From contig NZ_SZQL01000019.1 of the NCBI RefSeq assembly GCF_005233845.1, forward strand, positions 41,521 through 105,520: a stretch of 64,000 nucleotides of DNA, written 5' to 3'. This DNA comes from Ilyomonas limi. Its GTDB lineage: Bacteria; Bacteroidota; Bacteroidia; Chitinophagales; Chitinophagaceae. A model generated the notes under the pieces. That model made no database searches, was not told where the DNA came from, and was given only the letters and a program-made list of their open reading frames with translations. Shown piece after piece: positions 17,983 through 27,547 of this stretch; positions within the stretch are counted from its first letter, which is position 1, and every line of letters begins with the position of its first letter. Both the position numbers and the translations under genes were made by a program.

Positions 17983-18230
17983 GAGGGCAAAACTAACCTT
18001 TGCAATGCAGTATGTTTGCAGAATTTATCCCTATGGCAACAGATGCCAGAGAGACTTAAATGCACAAAGTCTTATTAATATACGTACATGCGTAGGCAAT
18101 CCTGTATGCCTGGCATATACCCAAATGCCGGATGAAAGAGGTTTTTTGATGATAGATAAGAGGAATACCATAAAGACGTAAAGTATTTTTTTAAATAAAT
18201 CTTCGCGCCTTTGTGGCAAAAAGATAACCG

Positions 18231-19004
18231 ATGAAAACGAAAGAAGAAATAGTTCACAACTGGCTACCGCGCTATACGGGGCTATCATTGGATCAATTTG
18301 GGGAGTACATTTTACTCACTAATTTCAGCAATTACATTCAATTATTTGCGCAATGGCACGGCGTGGAAGTTGTAGGCAGAGACCGCCCTTACCAATGCGC
18401 CACCGCCAACGGCATTACCATCATCAATTTTGGAATGGGCAGTGCCGGTGCAGCAACCATTATGGATTTGCTGTCGGCAATCAGTCCCAAAGCAGTGCTG
18501 TTTTTGGGCAAATGCGGCGGATTGAAAAAACGTAATAAACTGGGCGACCTTATATTGCCCATTGCTGCCATACGCGGCGATGGAACGAGCAATGATTATT
18601 TCCCGCCCGAGGTACCTGCGCTGCCTGCTTTTGCCCTGCAAAAAGCTATCTCCACCACCATCCGCGAATACGAAGTGGATTACTGGACTGGCACAGTATA
18701 TACCACCAACCGCCGTATTTGGGAGCATGATGATAAGTTTAAAAACTATCTACGCACCATTCGCGCGTATGCTATTGACATGGAAACGGCTACTATTTTT
18801 ACCGTTGGCTTTTACAATAAAATACCTACCGGCGCGCTGTTGCTCGTAAGCGACCAGCCGATGGTACCCGAAGGTGTAAAAACCGAAGAAAGTGACAGGC
18901 TGATTACTACAGCCTATGTAGAAAGGCATATAAAAATTGGCATTGATTCGCTAAAGCAGCTTATTAACAACCGGCTTACAGTGCGGCACCTGAAGTTTGA
19001 ATAA
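18231..19004 (+). CDS. amn: AMP nucleosidase
   Basis: A 257-residue phosphorylase-superfamily enzyme. NFGMGSAGAATIMDLL and AVLFLGKCGG are the phosphorylase glycine-rich motifs, and AYAIDMETATIFTVGF carries the nucleoside-binding Glu. It matches the short Bacteroidota type of AMP nucleosidase rather than the longer enterobacterial Amn, which has an extra N-terminal domain. It splits AMP to adenine and ribose 5-phosphate in the cytoplasm and so tunes adenylate levels. A MTA/SAH nucleosidase or uridine phosphorylase is an alternative, but the motif set (LLVSDQPMVPEGVKT) fits AMP nucleosidase best. Confidence 0.82.
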   Translation: MKTKEEIVHNWLPRYTGLSLDQFGEYILLTNFSNYIQLFAQWHGVEVVGRDRPYQCATANGITIINFGMGSAGAATIMDLLSAISPKAVLFLGKCGGLKKRNKLGDLILPIAAIRGDGTSNDYFPPEVPALPAFALQKAISTTIREYEVDYWTGTVYTTNRRIWEHDDKFKNYLRTIRAYAIDMETATIFTVGFYNKIPTGALLLVSDQPMVPEGVKTEESDRLITTAYVERHIKIGIDSLKQLINNRLTVRHLKFE

Positions 19005-19185
19005 AAGAGACAGTAGCCTGCATCCGGCTCGCTCATTTGTAAAAACGGGCGTATTGCAGCTACATGTGTCCCGAAGAACTAACTGTTTATTTTATACGTT
19101 TTTGCGGATAGCTTAATGGCTACTTTTAAACGTCTTCTGTCTTGGTATGGTTTTTTCACTTCTTTTTTAATTAAACAAATATGTT

Positions 19186-19473
19186 ATGCCTACACCAGAT
19201 CCTAATAATAAAAATAATATCGTAAACCGCACAGATGAAAACAGCTATGATGCTGATAATAAAATAACTAATAACGATAACCCGGTGCGCGAAGGGCAGG
19301 AAGACAGCTCGATTTTACACGACAGGGAGCAGCAGAAAGAAAGCACTATTTTTTATGACAATGCAAGCAATAATGACCCTCAGGCTTCATTGATCAATGA
19401 TTCTGTTAAGTTCCCGCACCAGATGGAAGAATATATAGACAGTGATAAGGAAAACTTTGAGCCGGAAGATTAA
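19186..19473 (+). CDS. small acidic, disordered hypothetical protein
   Basis: A 95-residue protein, unusually rich in Asn, Asp, Glu, Gln and Ser and without hydrophobic core segments, so it is predicted to be disordered. There is no signal peptide or known motif. The start at ATG 19186 is followed by PTPDPNNKNN. It stands alone upstream of the zinc-peptidase gene in the same orientation (gap about 100 bases), so shared transcription is possible. I do not recognise a family. Codon use resembles the neighbours, which favours a real gene over a chance ORF. Confidence 0.55.
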   Translation: MPTPDPNNKNNIVNRTDENSYDADNKITNNDNPVREGQEDSSILHDREQQKESTIFYDNASNNDPQASLINDSVKFPHQMEEYIDSDKENFEPED

Positions 19474-19577
19474 AGAGCAAGATTTAAGATACAGCGCATT
19501 AGCAGCTAAAGATGTGTATGGACACCAGTTTGCATTACTATTAAACTTTTCATTTTTCCAAAAACAACAATAATATT

Positions 19578-20438
19578 ATGCTTTGGCAAGGCAGAAGAGA
19601 AAGCAGTAACGTAGAAGACCGCAGAGGCTTTAGTGGTCGCGGAATGGCTGTTGGCGGTGGATTGGGCACTATGGTTATTGCTTTCATTGTGTATTTACTG
19701 GGCGGCAATCCCAATCAGGTACTGAATAATAATTCCGCACAGTCCCCGACGCAACAATCAGCACCGGCAAACGACGAAACCACCCATTTTGTAAGAACCA
19801 TCCTGGCAGATACCGAAGACATCTGGAGCCAATTATTTGAGAATATGGGGCGCACGTATGCTGACCCGCATCTTGTATTGTTTAGCGGCTCTACACAAAG
19901 TGCCTGTGGCTATGCCAGCCAGGCGACCGGCCCGTTTTATTGCCCCGGCGATTCGAAGGTATATTTGGATGTTTCTTTCTTTGATGAATTGCAAAACCGT
20001 TTTGGTGCAGAAGGTGGCGATTTTGCCGATGCGTACGTTATTGCGCACGAAGTAGGCCATCATGTGCAGCACCTGCTGGGCATTACCGATCAGGTGGATG
20101 CACAGCGTGGCAGGATAAGCGAAAAAGAACAAAATGAATTATCTGTGCGGCTGGAGCTGCAGGCTGATTTTCTGGCAGGCGTTTGGGCACATTACGAAGC
20201 ACAACAACAAGCAGCTACCGATCCTACACGCAAAGTAATACAGGAGGGCGATATAGAAGAAGCTTTAAACGCAGCCAGTGCCATTGGCGACGACCGGCTG
20301 CAAAAACAAACACAGGGTTATGTAGTACCCGATGCTTTTACACATGGCACATCGGCACAGCGCGTACGCTGGTTTAAAAAAGGTTTTGAAACCGGCGACA
20401 TTAACCAGGGTGATACATTTAATGCGGCGAATTTGTAG
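19578..20438 (+). CDS. neutral zinc metallopeptidase (YpfJ family)
   Basis: A 286-residue protein. An N-terminal stretch includes RRGFSGRGM, then a single membrane helix (about 25-45) and a polar Gln/Ser linker. The catalytic domain carries CGYASQATGPFYCPGD and the zinc motif HEVGHH at about residue 157, with the downstream LELQADFLAGVWAH providing a further Glu/Asp ligand. This is the putative neutral zinc metallopeptidase family (YpfJ-like); its substrate is unknown. Topology suggests a periplasmic catalytic domain. It is convergent with the ParE-type toxin at 20443, only four bases apart, with no terminator between. Confidence 0.9.
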   Translation: MLWQGRRESSNVEDRRGFSGRGMAVGGGLGTMVIAFIVYLLGGNPNQVLNNNSAQSPTQQSAPANDETTHFVRTILADTEDIWSQLFENMGRTYADPHLVLFSGSTQSACGYASQATGPFYCPGDSKVYLDVSFFDELQNRFGAEGGDFADAYVIAHEVGHHVQHLLGITDQVDAQRGRISEKEQNELSVRLELQADFLAGVWAHYEAQQQAATDPTRKVIQEGDIEEALNAASAIGDDRLQKQTQGYVVPDAFTHGTSAQRVRWFKKGFETGDINQGDTFNAANL

Positions 20439-20442
20439 AGAA

Positions 20443-20742
20443 TTATTCTTTATATTTTTTCTTAGGATTTCGGCTGGTGTGAAAAATAGAAGAAATTACA
20501 ATAATATTTCTATTCGCATCAATTCTATAAATAATTAAGTACGGGAATACTTCTATGCGCACGTCCCGAAATGCCCTTTTACGAATAGGATAACGTTCCG
20601 GATGTTGCGCAATGTTATGAATACACTTCATTACTTTATCTTTAAATCTGTCTCCCAACCCCGTCTGTTTATCCTCGTACCATTCCCATGCTTCTAATAA
20701 CTCGTATTGAGCGCGTGATAAGAATACAATTGTGTAACTCAT
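20443..20742 (-). CDS. ParE/RelE-type toxin
   Basis: A 99-residue toxin of the ParE branch. It shows YELLEAWEWYEDKQTGLGDRF, IAQHPERYPIRKRAFRDVRI and IIYRIDANRNIIVISSIFHT. These fit the compact RelE/ParE fold, where ParE members poison DNA gyrase. The upstream antitoxin gene overlaps it by four bases (ATGA), the usual translational coupling. The C-terminus is Lys-rich. It is intact, unlike the related gene at 58272-58567. Whether it targets gyrase or ribosomes cannot be told from sequence. Confidence 0.87.
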   Translation of the reverse strand: MSYTIVFLSRAQYELLEAWEWYEDKQTGLGDRFKDKVMKCIHNIAQHPERYPIRKRAFRDVRIEVFPYLIIYRIDANRNIIVISSIFHTSRNPKKKYKE

Positions 20743-20990
20743 GATGATTGTCGCTTGCTTTTCAACTCCGTAATTATCTGTTCTGTTTCCTCTATCGTAT
20801 AACCTTTTGTATCACCACTCTCCCACCCGGTATATTCTTTATTCAATTCCTCAACAAATGCATTATCACCCCACCAGGCTATTTGTTCTAAAATGTCATC
20901 CTCTAATAAAGTGTAAATAGCTGCAATCTTTTTATCGTCAGCTACTTTCAGATAATTATGTAATCTTTCTCTGATTATTTCTATTGTCAT
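20739..20990 (-). CDS. antitoxin of the ParE-type pair
   Basis: An 83-residue acidic protein. I start it at ATG 20990 (MTIEIIRERL); an upstream TTG at 21008 would add six residues and is less likely. It begins with a short amphipathic helix, IRERLHNYLKVADDKK, a pattern common to Bacteroidota addiction-module antitoxins. It ends with an acidic/charged stretch, IEETEQIITELKSKRQ, likely to wrap around the toxin. No ribbon-helix-helix or Phd motif is clear. The four-base overlap with the toxin start supports a functional pair. Confidence 0.8.
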   Translation of the reverse strand: MTIEIIRERLHNYLKVADDKKIAAIYTLLEDDILEQIAWWGDNAFVEELNKEYTGWESGDTKGYTIEETEQIITELKSKRQSS

Positions 20991-21101
20991 AAACCGCCAT
21001 TTACACAAATTTACTTTTCTACTTTTATAAAATCATTTCTTAATATTTTCTTTTATAAATATTCCGTCTTCTCTATTCAATCTTACTTCATCTTTGCCGC
21101 T

Positions 21102-22241
21102 ATGGCTTTTTTACAGTTTCAGTTAGAGGCAACCGATGCCTTCTCTAAGGCGAGAGCTGGCACTATTACCACCGATCATGGTGTGATACAAACACCCATT
21201 TTTATGCCTGTAGGTACGGTAGGTAGTGTAAAAGCAGTTACACAGCAGCAGTTGAAAAACGAGGTAAAAGCACAGATTATCCTGGGTAATACCTACCATT
21301 TGTACCTCCGTCCCGGCACCGAAATACTGGAAGCTGCCGGCGGCATCCATCAGTTTAACGGGTGGGATAAGCCGGTACTTACCGATAGCGGCGGCTACCA
21401 GGTATTTTCGCTGGCAGCCAACCGCAAACTAACCGAAGAGGGTGCCCTCTTTCAATCGCATATTGACGGCAGCCGCCACCTGTTTACCCCCGAAAAAGTA
21501 ATGGATATACAGCGCAGCATTGGTGCCGATATTATCATGGCTTTTGATGAATGTCCGCCTTATCCCAGCGAGTACAGTTATGCCAAAAAAAGTATGGAAT
21601 TGACGCATCGCTGGCTCGACCGCTGCTTTGCGCGCCTGAAAGAAACACCAGATTTATATGGTTATACGCAAAATTTATTTCCTATAGTGCAAGGCGGCAC
21701 ATACAAGGATTTGCGCACTGTTTCGTGCGAATATGTTGCAGCTAAAGAAGCAACCGGCAATGCCATTGGCGGCTTAAGCGTGGGCGAACCGGAAGATATG
21801 ATGTATGAGTTTACTGCGCTTTGCACCGAAAATCTGCCTTATAACAAACCACGCTATCTCATGGGTGTAGGTACGCCCTGGAATATATTGGAGTGCATCA
21901 GTTTGGGTGTGGATATGTTTGATTGCGTAATGCCTACGCGCAACGGCAGAAATGGCATGTTGTTTACCACCAATGGCGTTATTAATATTACTAATAAAAA
22001 ATGGGCAACTGACTTTTCGTGTATTGATGAAAACCTGCCTTGCGAAACAAGCCGGTTTTACAGCAAAGCGTATTTAAGGCACCTTTTTGTAGCGAAAGAA
22101 ATTCTTGGCTTGCAAATAGCCAGCATTCACAATCTGTCTTTTTATCTGTGGCTCGTGGGCGAGGCACGCCACCACATTACAGCAGGCGATTTTATGAGCT
22201 GGAAAAAAGAGATGATTCCGGTATTAAAACAACGGCTGTAA
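21102..22241 (+). CDS. tgt: queuine tRNA-ribosyltransferase
   Basis: A 379-residue Tgt enzyme that exchanges guanine 34 in GUN-anticodon tRNAs for the queuosine precursor. It has the family motifs TPIFMPVGTVGSVKAV, LTDSGGYQVFSL (with the general acid/base Asp), DECPPYPSEYSYAKKSM, VQGGTYKDLR and FDCVMPTRNGRNG with the nucleophilic Asp. The C-terminal zinc site is unusual: where most Tgt proteins show CxCxxC, this one reads CIDENLPCETSRFYSK, so two of the three Cys ligands appear replaced, while the His in ASIHNL remains. Length is normal. The lptG-like gene follows after about 200 bases. Confidence 0.93.
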   Translation: MAFLQFQLEATDAFSKARAGTITTDHGVIQTPIFMPVGTVGSVKAVTQQQLKNEVKAQIILGNTYHLYLRPGTEILEAAGGIHQFNGWDKPVLTDSGGYQVFSLAANRKLTEEGALFQSHIDGSRHLFTPEKVMDIQRSIGADIIMAFDECPPYPSEYSYAKKSMELTHRWLDRCFARLKETPDLYGYTQNLFPIVQGGTYKDLRTVSCEYVAAKEATGNAIGGLSVGEPEDMMYEFTALCTENLPYNKPRYLMGVGTPWNILECISLGVDMFDCVMPTRNGRNGMLFTTNGVINITNKKWATDFSCIDENLPCETSRFYSKAYLRHLFVAKEILGLQIASIHNLSFYLWLVGEARHHITAGDFMSWKKEMIPVLKQRL

Positions 22242-22282
22242 TTATCTTTCACATCTGTGCAACAGGTTTATAATTATTTTTG

Positions 22283-22430
22283 AGTTCACGAGTTTACAGG
22301 TTCAACGGTTCATGAATTATAGCAAATTGTACAACTAACAAACTGATGAGCGATATAGCAAGAACTTGTTGAAGCTTGGACACACTAAATAGAAAACCCG
22401 TGAACTTTTGAACTATAGAACTCGTGAACT
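22283..22430. repeat. imperfect long inverted repeat between tgt and lptG
   Basis: AGTTCACGAGTT (22283-22294) is exactly inverted at 22419-22430. Similarity continues imperfectly inward (GTTCAACGGTTCATGAA against GTTCAAAAGTTCACGGG), giving arms near 36 bases around a central region of about 70 bases. It is rich in repeated GTTCA/TGAAC units. It could form a long hairpin in the intergenic transcript or be a degenerate MITE. Confidence 0.6.
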
Positions 22431-22442
22431 TTAAACAACAAC

Positions 22443-23537
22443 ATGAAGAAGCTCGACTGGTATATTATTAAAAGTTTCCTGGTTACTTTTTTCTTTTCCA
22501 TTTTTTTATTTACAGTTATTGCGGTAGTAGTAGATGTAAGTGAAAAGACAGATGATTTTGTAAAATCGGGCTTAACTTTTATGCAGATTGTAAATCAGTA
22601 TTACATCCCGTTTATTCCGCATATAATTGCTTTGTTGTTTCCGCTGTTTGTGTTTATAGCGGTTATTTTTTTTACCTCTAAGCTGGCAGGTCGCAGCGAG
22701 ATTATTGCCATTTTGGCCAGCGGCGTTTCTTACCGGCGCATTATGCTGCCCTACTTTATCGGGGGAGTATTGCTGGCAGGTTTGTTATTAGTATCCAATG
22801 CCTACATTATACCACAGGCCGAAGTAAAAAGACTGGCATTTCAGGTATCTTATTTTGATAATGACTCGCCTGCCGATGCCATGTTTGCCAACCGGCAGGT
22901 AAACAGGTATTTCCGCGTTGACTCTTTTACGTATGCAGGATTGATTAACTACGATACGGTTACGAAGCGCGGTGGTCCCTTTTTTATGCATACCATCAAA
23001 AACAATACATTGGTGTACAACCTGCGTGCAGGCAGTATGCAGTGGGATACCGCTACCAAAAAATGGCGGTTGGAAACCGTGTTTGAACGCACCATCAATG
23101 GACTGAAAGAACACATCAGCACGCAGCCGCGAAAAGAAATGAGTTTTAACTTTCGCCCGATAGACCTGAACAATGATGAGCATACAAAAGATGTGCTCAC
23201 CAGCCCCGAACTGGGCAAATACATTGTGCAGCAGGAACACCGTGGTGCCGAAGGCATCAACGACCTGAAAATTGAATATTACCGCCGTGTGGCTACGCCG
23301 GTAGCAGTTATTATTCTTACGCTCATTGGCGCTATGGTAGCAGGGCGCAAGGTGCGTGGCGGCAGTGGCGTACACCTGGCATTTGGCTTTGTTACAGCCG
23401 CTGCTTTCATTTTGATGGACCGTTTTTCTACCATTTTTTCTACCAAAGGCAATTTGCCACCTTATATAGCCGCATGGATACCTAATCTGGTGTTTGTTTT
23501 TGTAGCGATGTACATTTATAGAAAAGCTCCAAAGTAA
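22443..23537 (+). CDS. LptF/LptG family lipopolysaccharide export permease
   Basis: A 364-residue membrane protein. It starts with DWYIIKSFLVTFFFSIFLF and has three further early helices, then a soluble periplasmic jellyroll (about 130-265), and three C-terminal helices. KLAGRSEIIAILASGVSYRR is the conserved coupling-helix motif. LKIEYYRRVATPVAVIILTL is the re-entry into the membrane, which is typical of YjgP/YjgQ. In the Lpt machine these form the inner-membrane core with LptB to extract lipopolysaccharide. Bacteroidota carry separate LptF and LptG copies, so I do not assign which. It stands alone, after tgt. Confidence 0.88.
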   Translation: MKKLDWYIIKSFLVTFFFSIFLFTVIAVVVDVSEKTDDFVKSGLTFMQIVNQYYIPFIPHIIALLFPLFVFIAVIFFTSKLAGRSEIIAILASGVSYRRIMLPYFIGGVLLAGLLLVSNAYIIPQAEVKRLAFQVSYFDNDSPADAMFANRQVNRYFRVDSFTYAGLINYDTVTKRGGPFFMHTIKNNTLVYNLRAGSMQWDTATKKWRLETVFERTINGLKEHISTQPRKEMSFNFRPIDLNNDEHTKDVLTSPELGKYIVQQEHRGAEGINDLKIEYYRRVATPVAVIILTLIGAMVAGRKVRGGSGVHLAFGFVTAAAFILMDRFSTIFSTKGNLPPYIAAWIPNLVFVFVAMYIYRKAPK

Positions 23538-24081
23538 GCAGCAGGTCTGTTGCAATAGCAGAACAAGGACGGTAATTCATCTTACAAATACATGTATTGT
23601 CGTATTATCTGAAAGTTACTTTTTATCCTAAGCATGTTTATATGGTTGTGTGCTAAAAGCTTTCCTTAATTTAAACACTTTTGTATAAAATAAAAGTAGC
23701 ATGGCGAAGTGGATGCTTTAAAAAATTGTTTGAGCCTGTTGTGAGCATGGCAGTATCTTTGATGCTACAACCGTTGCAGATTGAAGTATTTCCACATTGC
23801 TTTGCCTGGTTATAATAGCGCTTGTGAGAAAGTGTGTTGACTTAAACTGTACTGTTTTCTTTTATTTACCCGCCCGGCTCATGTGCGTTTCCGTCTCTGT
23901 TTATCCCTTCATACAATATGTGCAGCTTATTAGTTAGCAGCGTTTATGCCAGCTAGGGCAATAGCTTTTGAGTATAATAATAGAATATAATACCTGATAC
24001 CCAAGACTGCAATAGTATAACATACCTATATGCTTCCGTTATTTCATACACCTTTTCTTCACCATAAAAACCTTTTGTTTT
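23538..24081. other. 544-base intergenic stretch
   Basis: No convincing coding frame, tRNA or strong hairpin is seen. Short ORFs on both strands lack coding character. The final 100 bases, AT-rich, probably hold the promoter of the LRR gene at 24082. Confidence 0.5.
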
Positions 24082-25752
24082 ATGAAACGCAATTCTATGC
24101 TCTTTTGTCTTGTATTCTTTATTACAGCCAACCTTTTTACCACTGCCAAAGCTCAAGTAAATGTAAACGACTCTTTAGCCCTCGTGGACTTGTACAACAG
24201 TACCGATGGACCGAATTGGCGCAGTAATACCAACTGGTTAACTACTGCGCCGGTAAGTACCTGGGCTGATGTACAGGTAGTAGATAACAGGGTTACAGTT
24301 TTATACTTATCTTATAATAACCTAAACGGCATTATTCCTGCTTCTATTGGTAATCTTACACAGCTTGATGGTTTATATATAGAATATTGCGAGCTACATG
24401 GTGCTATTCCTGCTGAGATTGGTAATCTTACACAGCTTACGAACTTATGGTTGGAGGGCAATCAGTTAAGCGGTGCAATCCCTGCCGAGATTGGTAATTG
24501 TACAAAGCTTGAGGTTTTATACATACCAGAAAATCAGTTAAGCGGTAGCATTCCTGCTTCTATTGGTAATCTTGTAAATCTTACCAGTTTGGATATAGAC
24601 TACAATCAGTTAAGTGGCACTATTCCTTCCTCCATCGGTAATCTTGTAAATCTTCATGAGTTAGTATTAAATGATAATCAGTTAAGTGGCACTATCCCTG
24701 CTTCTATTGGCAATCTTGTAAATGTTTGGTATTTATACTTATATAATAACCAGCTAAGCGGTGCTATTCCGACTTCTATTGGTAACTGTACAAATCTTCA
24801 TTATTTAATGTTATATAATAATCAGCTAAGCGGTGTTATTCCCGCTGAGATGGGCAGGCTTAAATATCTTAACCAATTAATATTAAATAATAATCAGCTA
24901 AGTGGTGCCATTCCTGCTGAGATTGGCAATCTTGATGTATATCTTGTGAACTTAGATTTACATAACAACCAGCTAAGTGGTGCTATTCCTGCTGAGATTG
25001 GTAATCTTGTAAATCTTGGGAACTTAGATTTACATAATAACCAGCTCAGTGGCGCTATCCCTGCTTCCTTACGCAGACTTAACCTATATAATCTTGACCT
25101 TAGTTATAACCAACTATCTCAAGACCGGAATGTCCATTTTTCTATAGATATAAGTAGAACAGAGGGCAGTATCAGTAACAACCTTTTTACCTTTAACGGA
25201 ATGGAATTTATAGCAAACAGATTTCCCCGGGTTACTTATACGCCACAAGCTATCCTTCCTTTACATCAAAATGGCAATACATTGTCTGTATATGCCGGTG
25301 GCACGCTCAGCAACAACACGTACAACTGGCACCTGGCAGGCACAACAGACAGCACGATAATTAAAGCAGATTCAACATTTACTCCTCAACAAAGCGGCAA
25401 GTACTATGTAACGGTAAAAAACAAAGTAGCCACCAAACTCATCCTCCACTCCGATACGATTGACTTTACCTTATCTCCATTGAAGTCAAACAATACCTTA
25501 ATTGCAAAAGGTGTACAGTCTGGAACGGTTATCCAGCACATGCAGGTATATCCCAACCCTGCAAAAGAGGTGGTGCACGTGCAGATAAAAGGCAATGCTA
25601 TGATTGCTATTGCTAATGCGGCTGGTAAAGTATTGCTTACTAAAACCATTAACAACAGCGATGCGATAAATGTAAGCTCACTTGCACCCGGCATCTATTA
25701 TCTGCAGAACAAAGCTTCCGGTGAAACGCAAAAGATTGTAGTGGTACATTAA
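24082..25752 (+). CDS. secreted leucine-rich-repeat protein with type IX sorting domain
   Basis: A 556-residue protein with a signal peptide (about 1-24, ending TAKAQ) and an LRR N-cap (DSLALVDLYNSTDGPNW). About eleven plant-type LRRs of 24 residues follow (pattern NQLSGxIPxxIGNLxxLxxLxL). Next come an Ig-like region with YNWHLAGTTDST and a C-terminal type IX secretion sorting domain: MQVYPNPAKEVVHVQI, ending GETQKIVVVH. It is predicted to be exported by the Gld/Por machinery encoded at 31-36 kb and attached to or released from the cell surface. A near-identical layout in the next gene shows tandem duplication. The target is unknown. Confidence 0.9.
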   Translation: MKRNSMLFCLVFFITANLFTTAKAQVNVNDSLALVDLYNSTDGPNWRSNTNWLTTAPVSTWADVQVVDNRVTVLYLSYNNLNGIIPASIGNLTQLDGLYIEYCELHGAIPAEIGNLTQLTNLWLEGNQLSGAIPAEIGNCTKLEVLYIPENQLSGSIPASIGNLVNLTSLDIDYNQLSGTIPSSIGNLVNLHELVLNDNQLSGTIPASIGNLVNVWYLYLYNNQLSGAIPTSIGNCTNLHYLMLYNNQLSGVIPAEMGRLKYLNQLILNNNQLSGAIPAEIGNLDVYLVNLDLHNNQLSGAIPAEIGNLVNLGNLDLHNNQLSGAIPASLRRLNLYNLDLSYNQLSQDRNVHFSIDISRTEGSISNNLFTFNGMEFIANRFPRVTYTPQAILPLHQNGNTLSVYAGGTLSNNTYNWHLAGTTDSTIIKADSTFTPQQSGKYYVTVKNKVATKLILHSDTIDFTLSPLKSNNTLIAKGVQSGTVIQHMQVYPNPAKEVVHVQIKGNAMIAIANAAGKVLLTKTINNSDAINVSSLAPGIYYLQNKASGETQKIVVVH

Positions 25753-25848
25753 TCTTCTTTGATACAAACAGTTGCCGCTTGGAGGAGGCAACTGTTTATA
25801 CTCATTCCTTTTTGCTTGTTTTTTTCTTCACTGTATGAAACAATTATC

Positions 25849-27519
25849 ATGAAAACGAAATCTATTCTCCTCAGCATTGTGTTTGCCATTGCAGCAAACC
25901 TCTTTACTACTCCCTCTAAAGCACAGGTGAATGTAAATGATTCCTTAGCGCTGGTTGATTTATACAACAGTACTAATGGACCTAAATGGTCCTGGAATAC
26001 TAACTGGTTAACTACTAATCCTGTGAGTACCTGGTACGGAGTAACAGTAGAAGACACAAGAGTGACGTACTTGAATCTTGGCGGTATTCACTTAAATGGT
26101 ACTATACCATCCTCCGTCGGCAATCTTGTAATGCTTGTAGAATGCCACTTAGACGTTAATCAATTAACAGGCACTATACCCGCTTCCATTGGCAATCTTG
26201 TAAATCTTACATGGTTAGCTTTATCTTTCAACAAGCTAAGTGGTGCTATTCCCTCTTCTATTGGTAATCTTGTAAAGCTTAATAATTTAAGATTAGAATT
26301 TAATCAGCTAAGCGGTTCCATTCCTTCATCTATAGGTAATCTTGTACAGCTTAAGATATTAGGTTTATCTAATAATCAGCTAAGTGGTGCTATCCCCTCC
26401 TCCATTGGCAATCTTGTAAGACTTCCTGAGTTGGATTTATCAATTAACCAGCTAAGTAGCTCCATTCCTTCCGCTATTGGCAATCTTGTAAACCTTGAAC
26501 AGTTAGATTTATCTGAAAACCAATTGAGTGGTTCTATTCCTGCTTCCATCGGAAAACTTGTAAAGCTTTGGTTTTTAGTTTTAGGGGGTAACCAACTAAG
26601 CGGCCCTATACCCTCTTCTATTGGTAATCTTGTAAAACTGGATTAGGTATATTTATCAGACAATCAACTAAATAGTATTCCTTCTTCCATTGGCAAACTT
26701 GCTAATCTTAAGTTTCTATATCTAGAAAATAACCAGCTCAATTGTACTATTCCTGCTTCCATGGGCAATATGTCAACACTTCAGGGGTTGTATTTATCTA
26801 ATAACCAGTTAACTGGTAATGTTCCTATATCTTTTCGTAAGCTTCACAGCCTTTTCTCAATAGACCTAAGCTACAATCAACTGTCACAAAGCAGTAACAT
26901 TAATTTTTTAAGGAAGAGTCGTAGTTTTAAAAATGGGAATATCCAATACAACCTTTTTACCTTCGACGGAATGGAGTATGTAGCACAAACATTTGTCAAT
27001 GTTAATTATGCACCACAAGCTATCATTCCTTTACATCAAAATGGCAATACTTTATCTGTATCCGCCGGTGGTACACTAAGCAATAACACTTACCACTGGT
27101 TTAAAGTTGGAGCAACAGACAGTACAATTAACAAAGGCGACTCTACTTTTATGCCCACGCAAAGCGGCAAATATCATGTAAAAGTTACCAACGCTATTGC
27201 TACCAAACTCACTCTCTACTCCGATACGATTGATTTTACCTTATCTCCAGGAAAGCAAAACAATTTAATTACAAAAACAGTACAACCCACAAAGCTTATT
27301 CAGCACATGCAGGTATATCCCAATCCTGCTAAGGACGTGGTGCAGGTGCAGGTAAAAGGCACTGCTATGATTGCTATAACTAACAGCAATGGTAAAGTAT
27401 TACTCACCAAAAGTGTTAATAACAGCGATGTAATCAACGTAAGCTCGCTTGCACCGGGTATTTACTATCTGCAAAACAAAGCTTCCGGCGAAACACAAAA
27501 GATAGTAGTGGTACGCTAA
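25849..27519 (+). pseudogene. second LRR/type IX cargo gene, interrupted by a nonsense codon
   Basis: The frame starts at ATG 25849 (MKTKSILLSIVFAIA, a signal peptide like that of the upstream gene) and codes for an N-cap and about ten LRRs. An in-frame TAG occurs at 26644-26646, codon 266. The frame then continues without shift, reading VYLSDNQLNSIPSSIGKLAN, to a complete sorting domain (MQVYPNPAKDVVQVQV, ending QKIVVVR) and stop at 27519. Comparison with neighbouring repeats suggests the TAG replaced a sense codon, for example Tyr. Without suppression the product loses its type IX signal. Everything else looks well conserved, so the lesion is recent. About 557 residues would result if read through. 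Confidence 0.8.
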
Positions 27520-27547
27520 ATCATTCTACACAACTACTTATTTTCTA

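Noticed and set aside
22788..23555. 255-codon minus-strand frame over the lptG-like gene
   Set aside because: Antisense shadow with biased composition; the plus-strand protein has clear family motifs.
23538..24081. Search for a small RNA or tRNA in the long gap
   Set aside because: No cloverleaf, no strong hairpin and no T-run; nothing could be supported.
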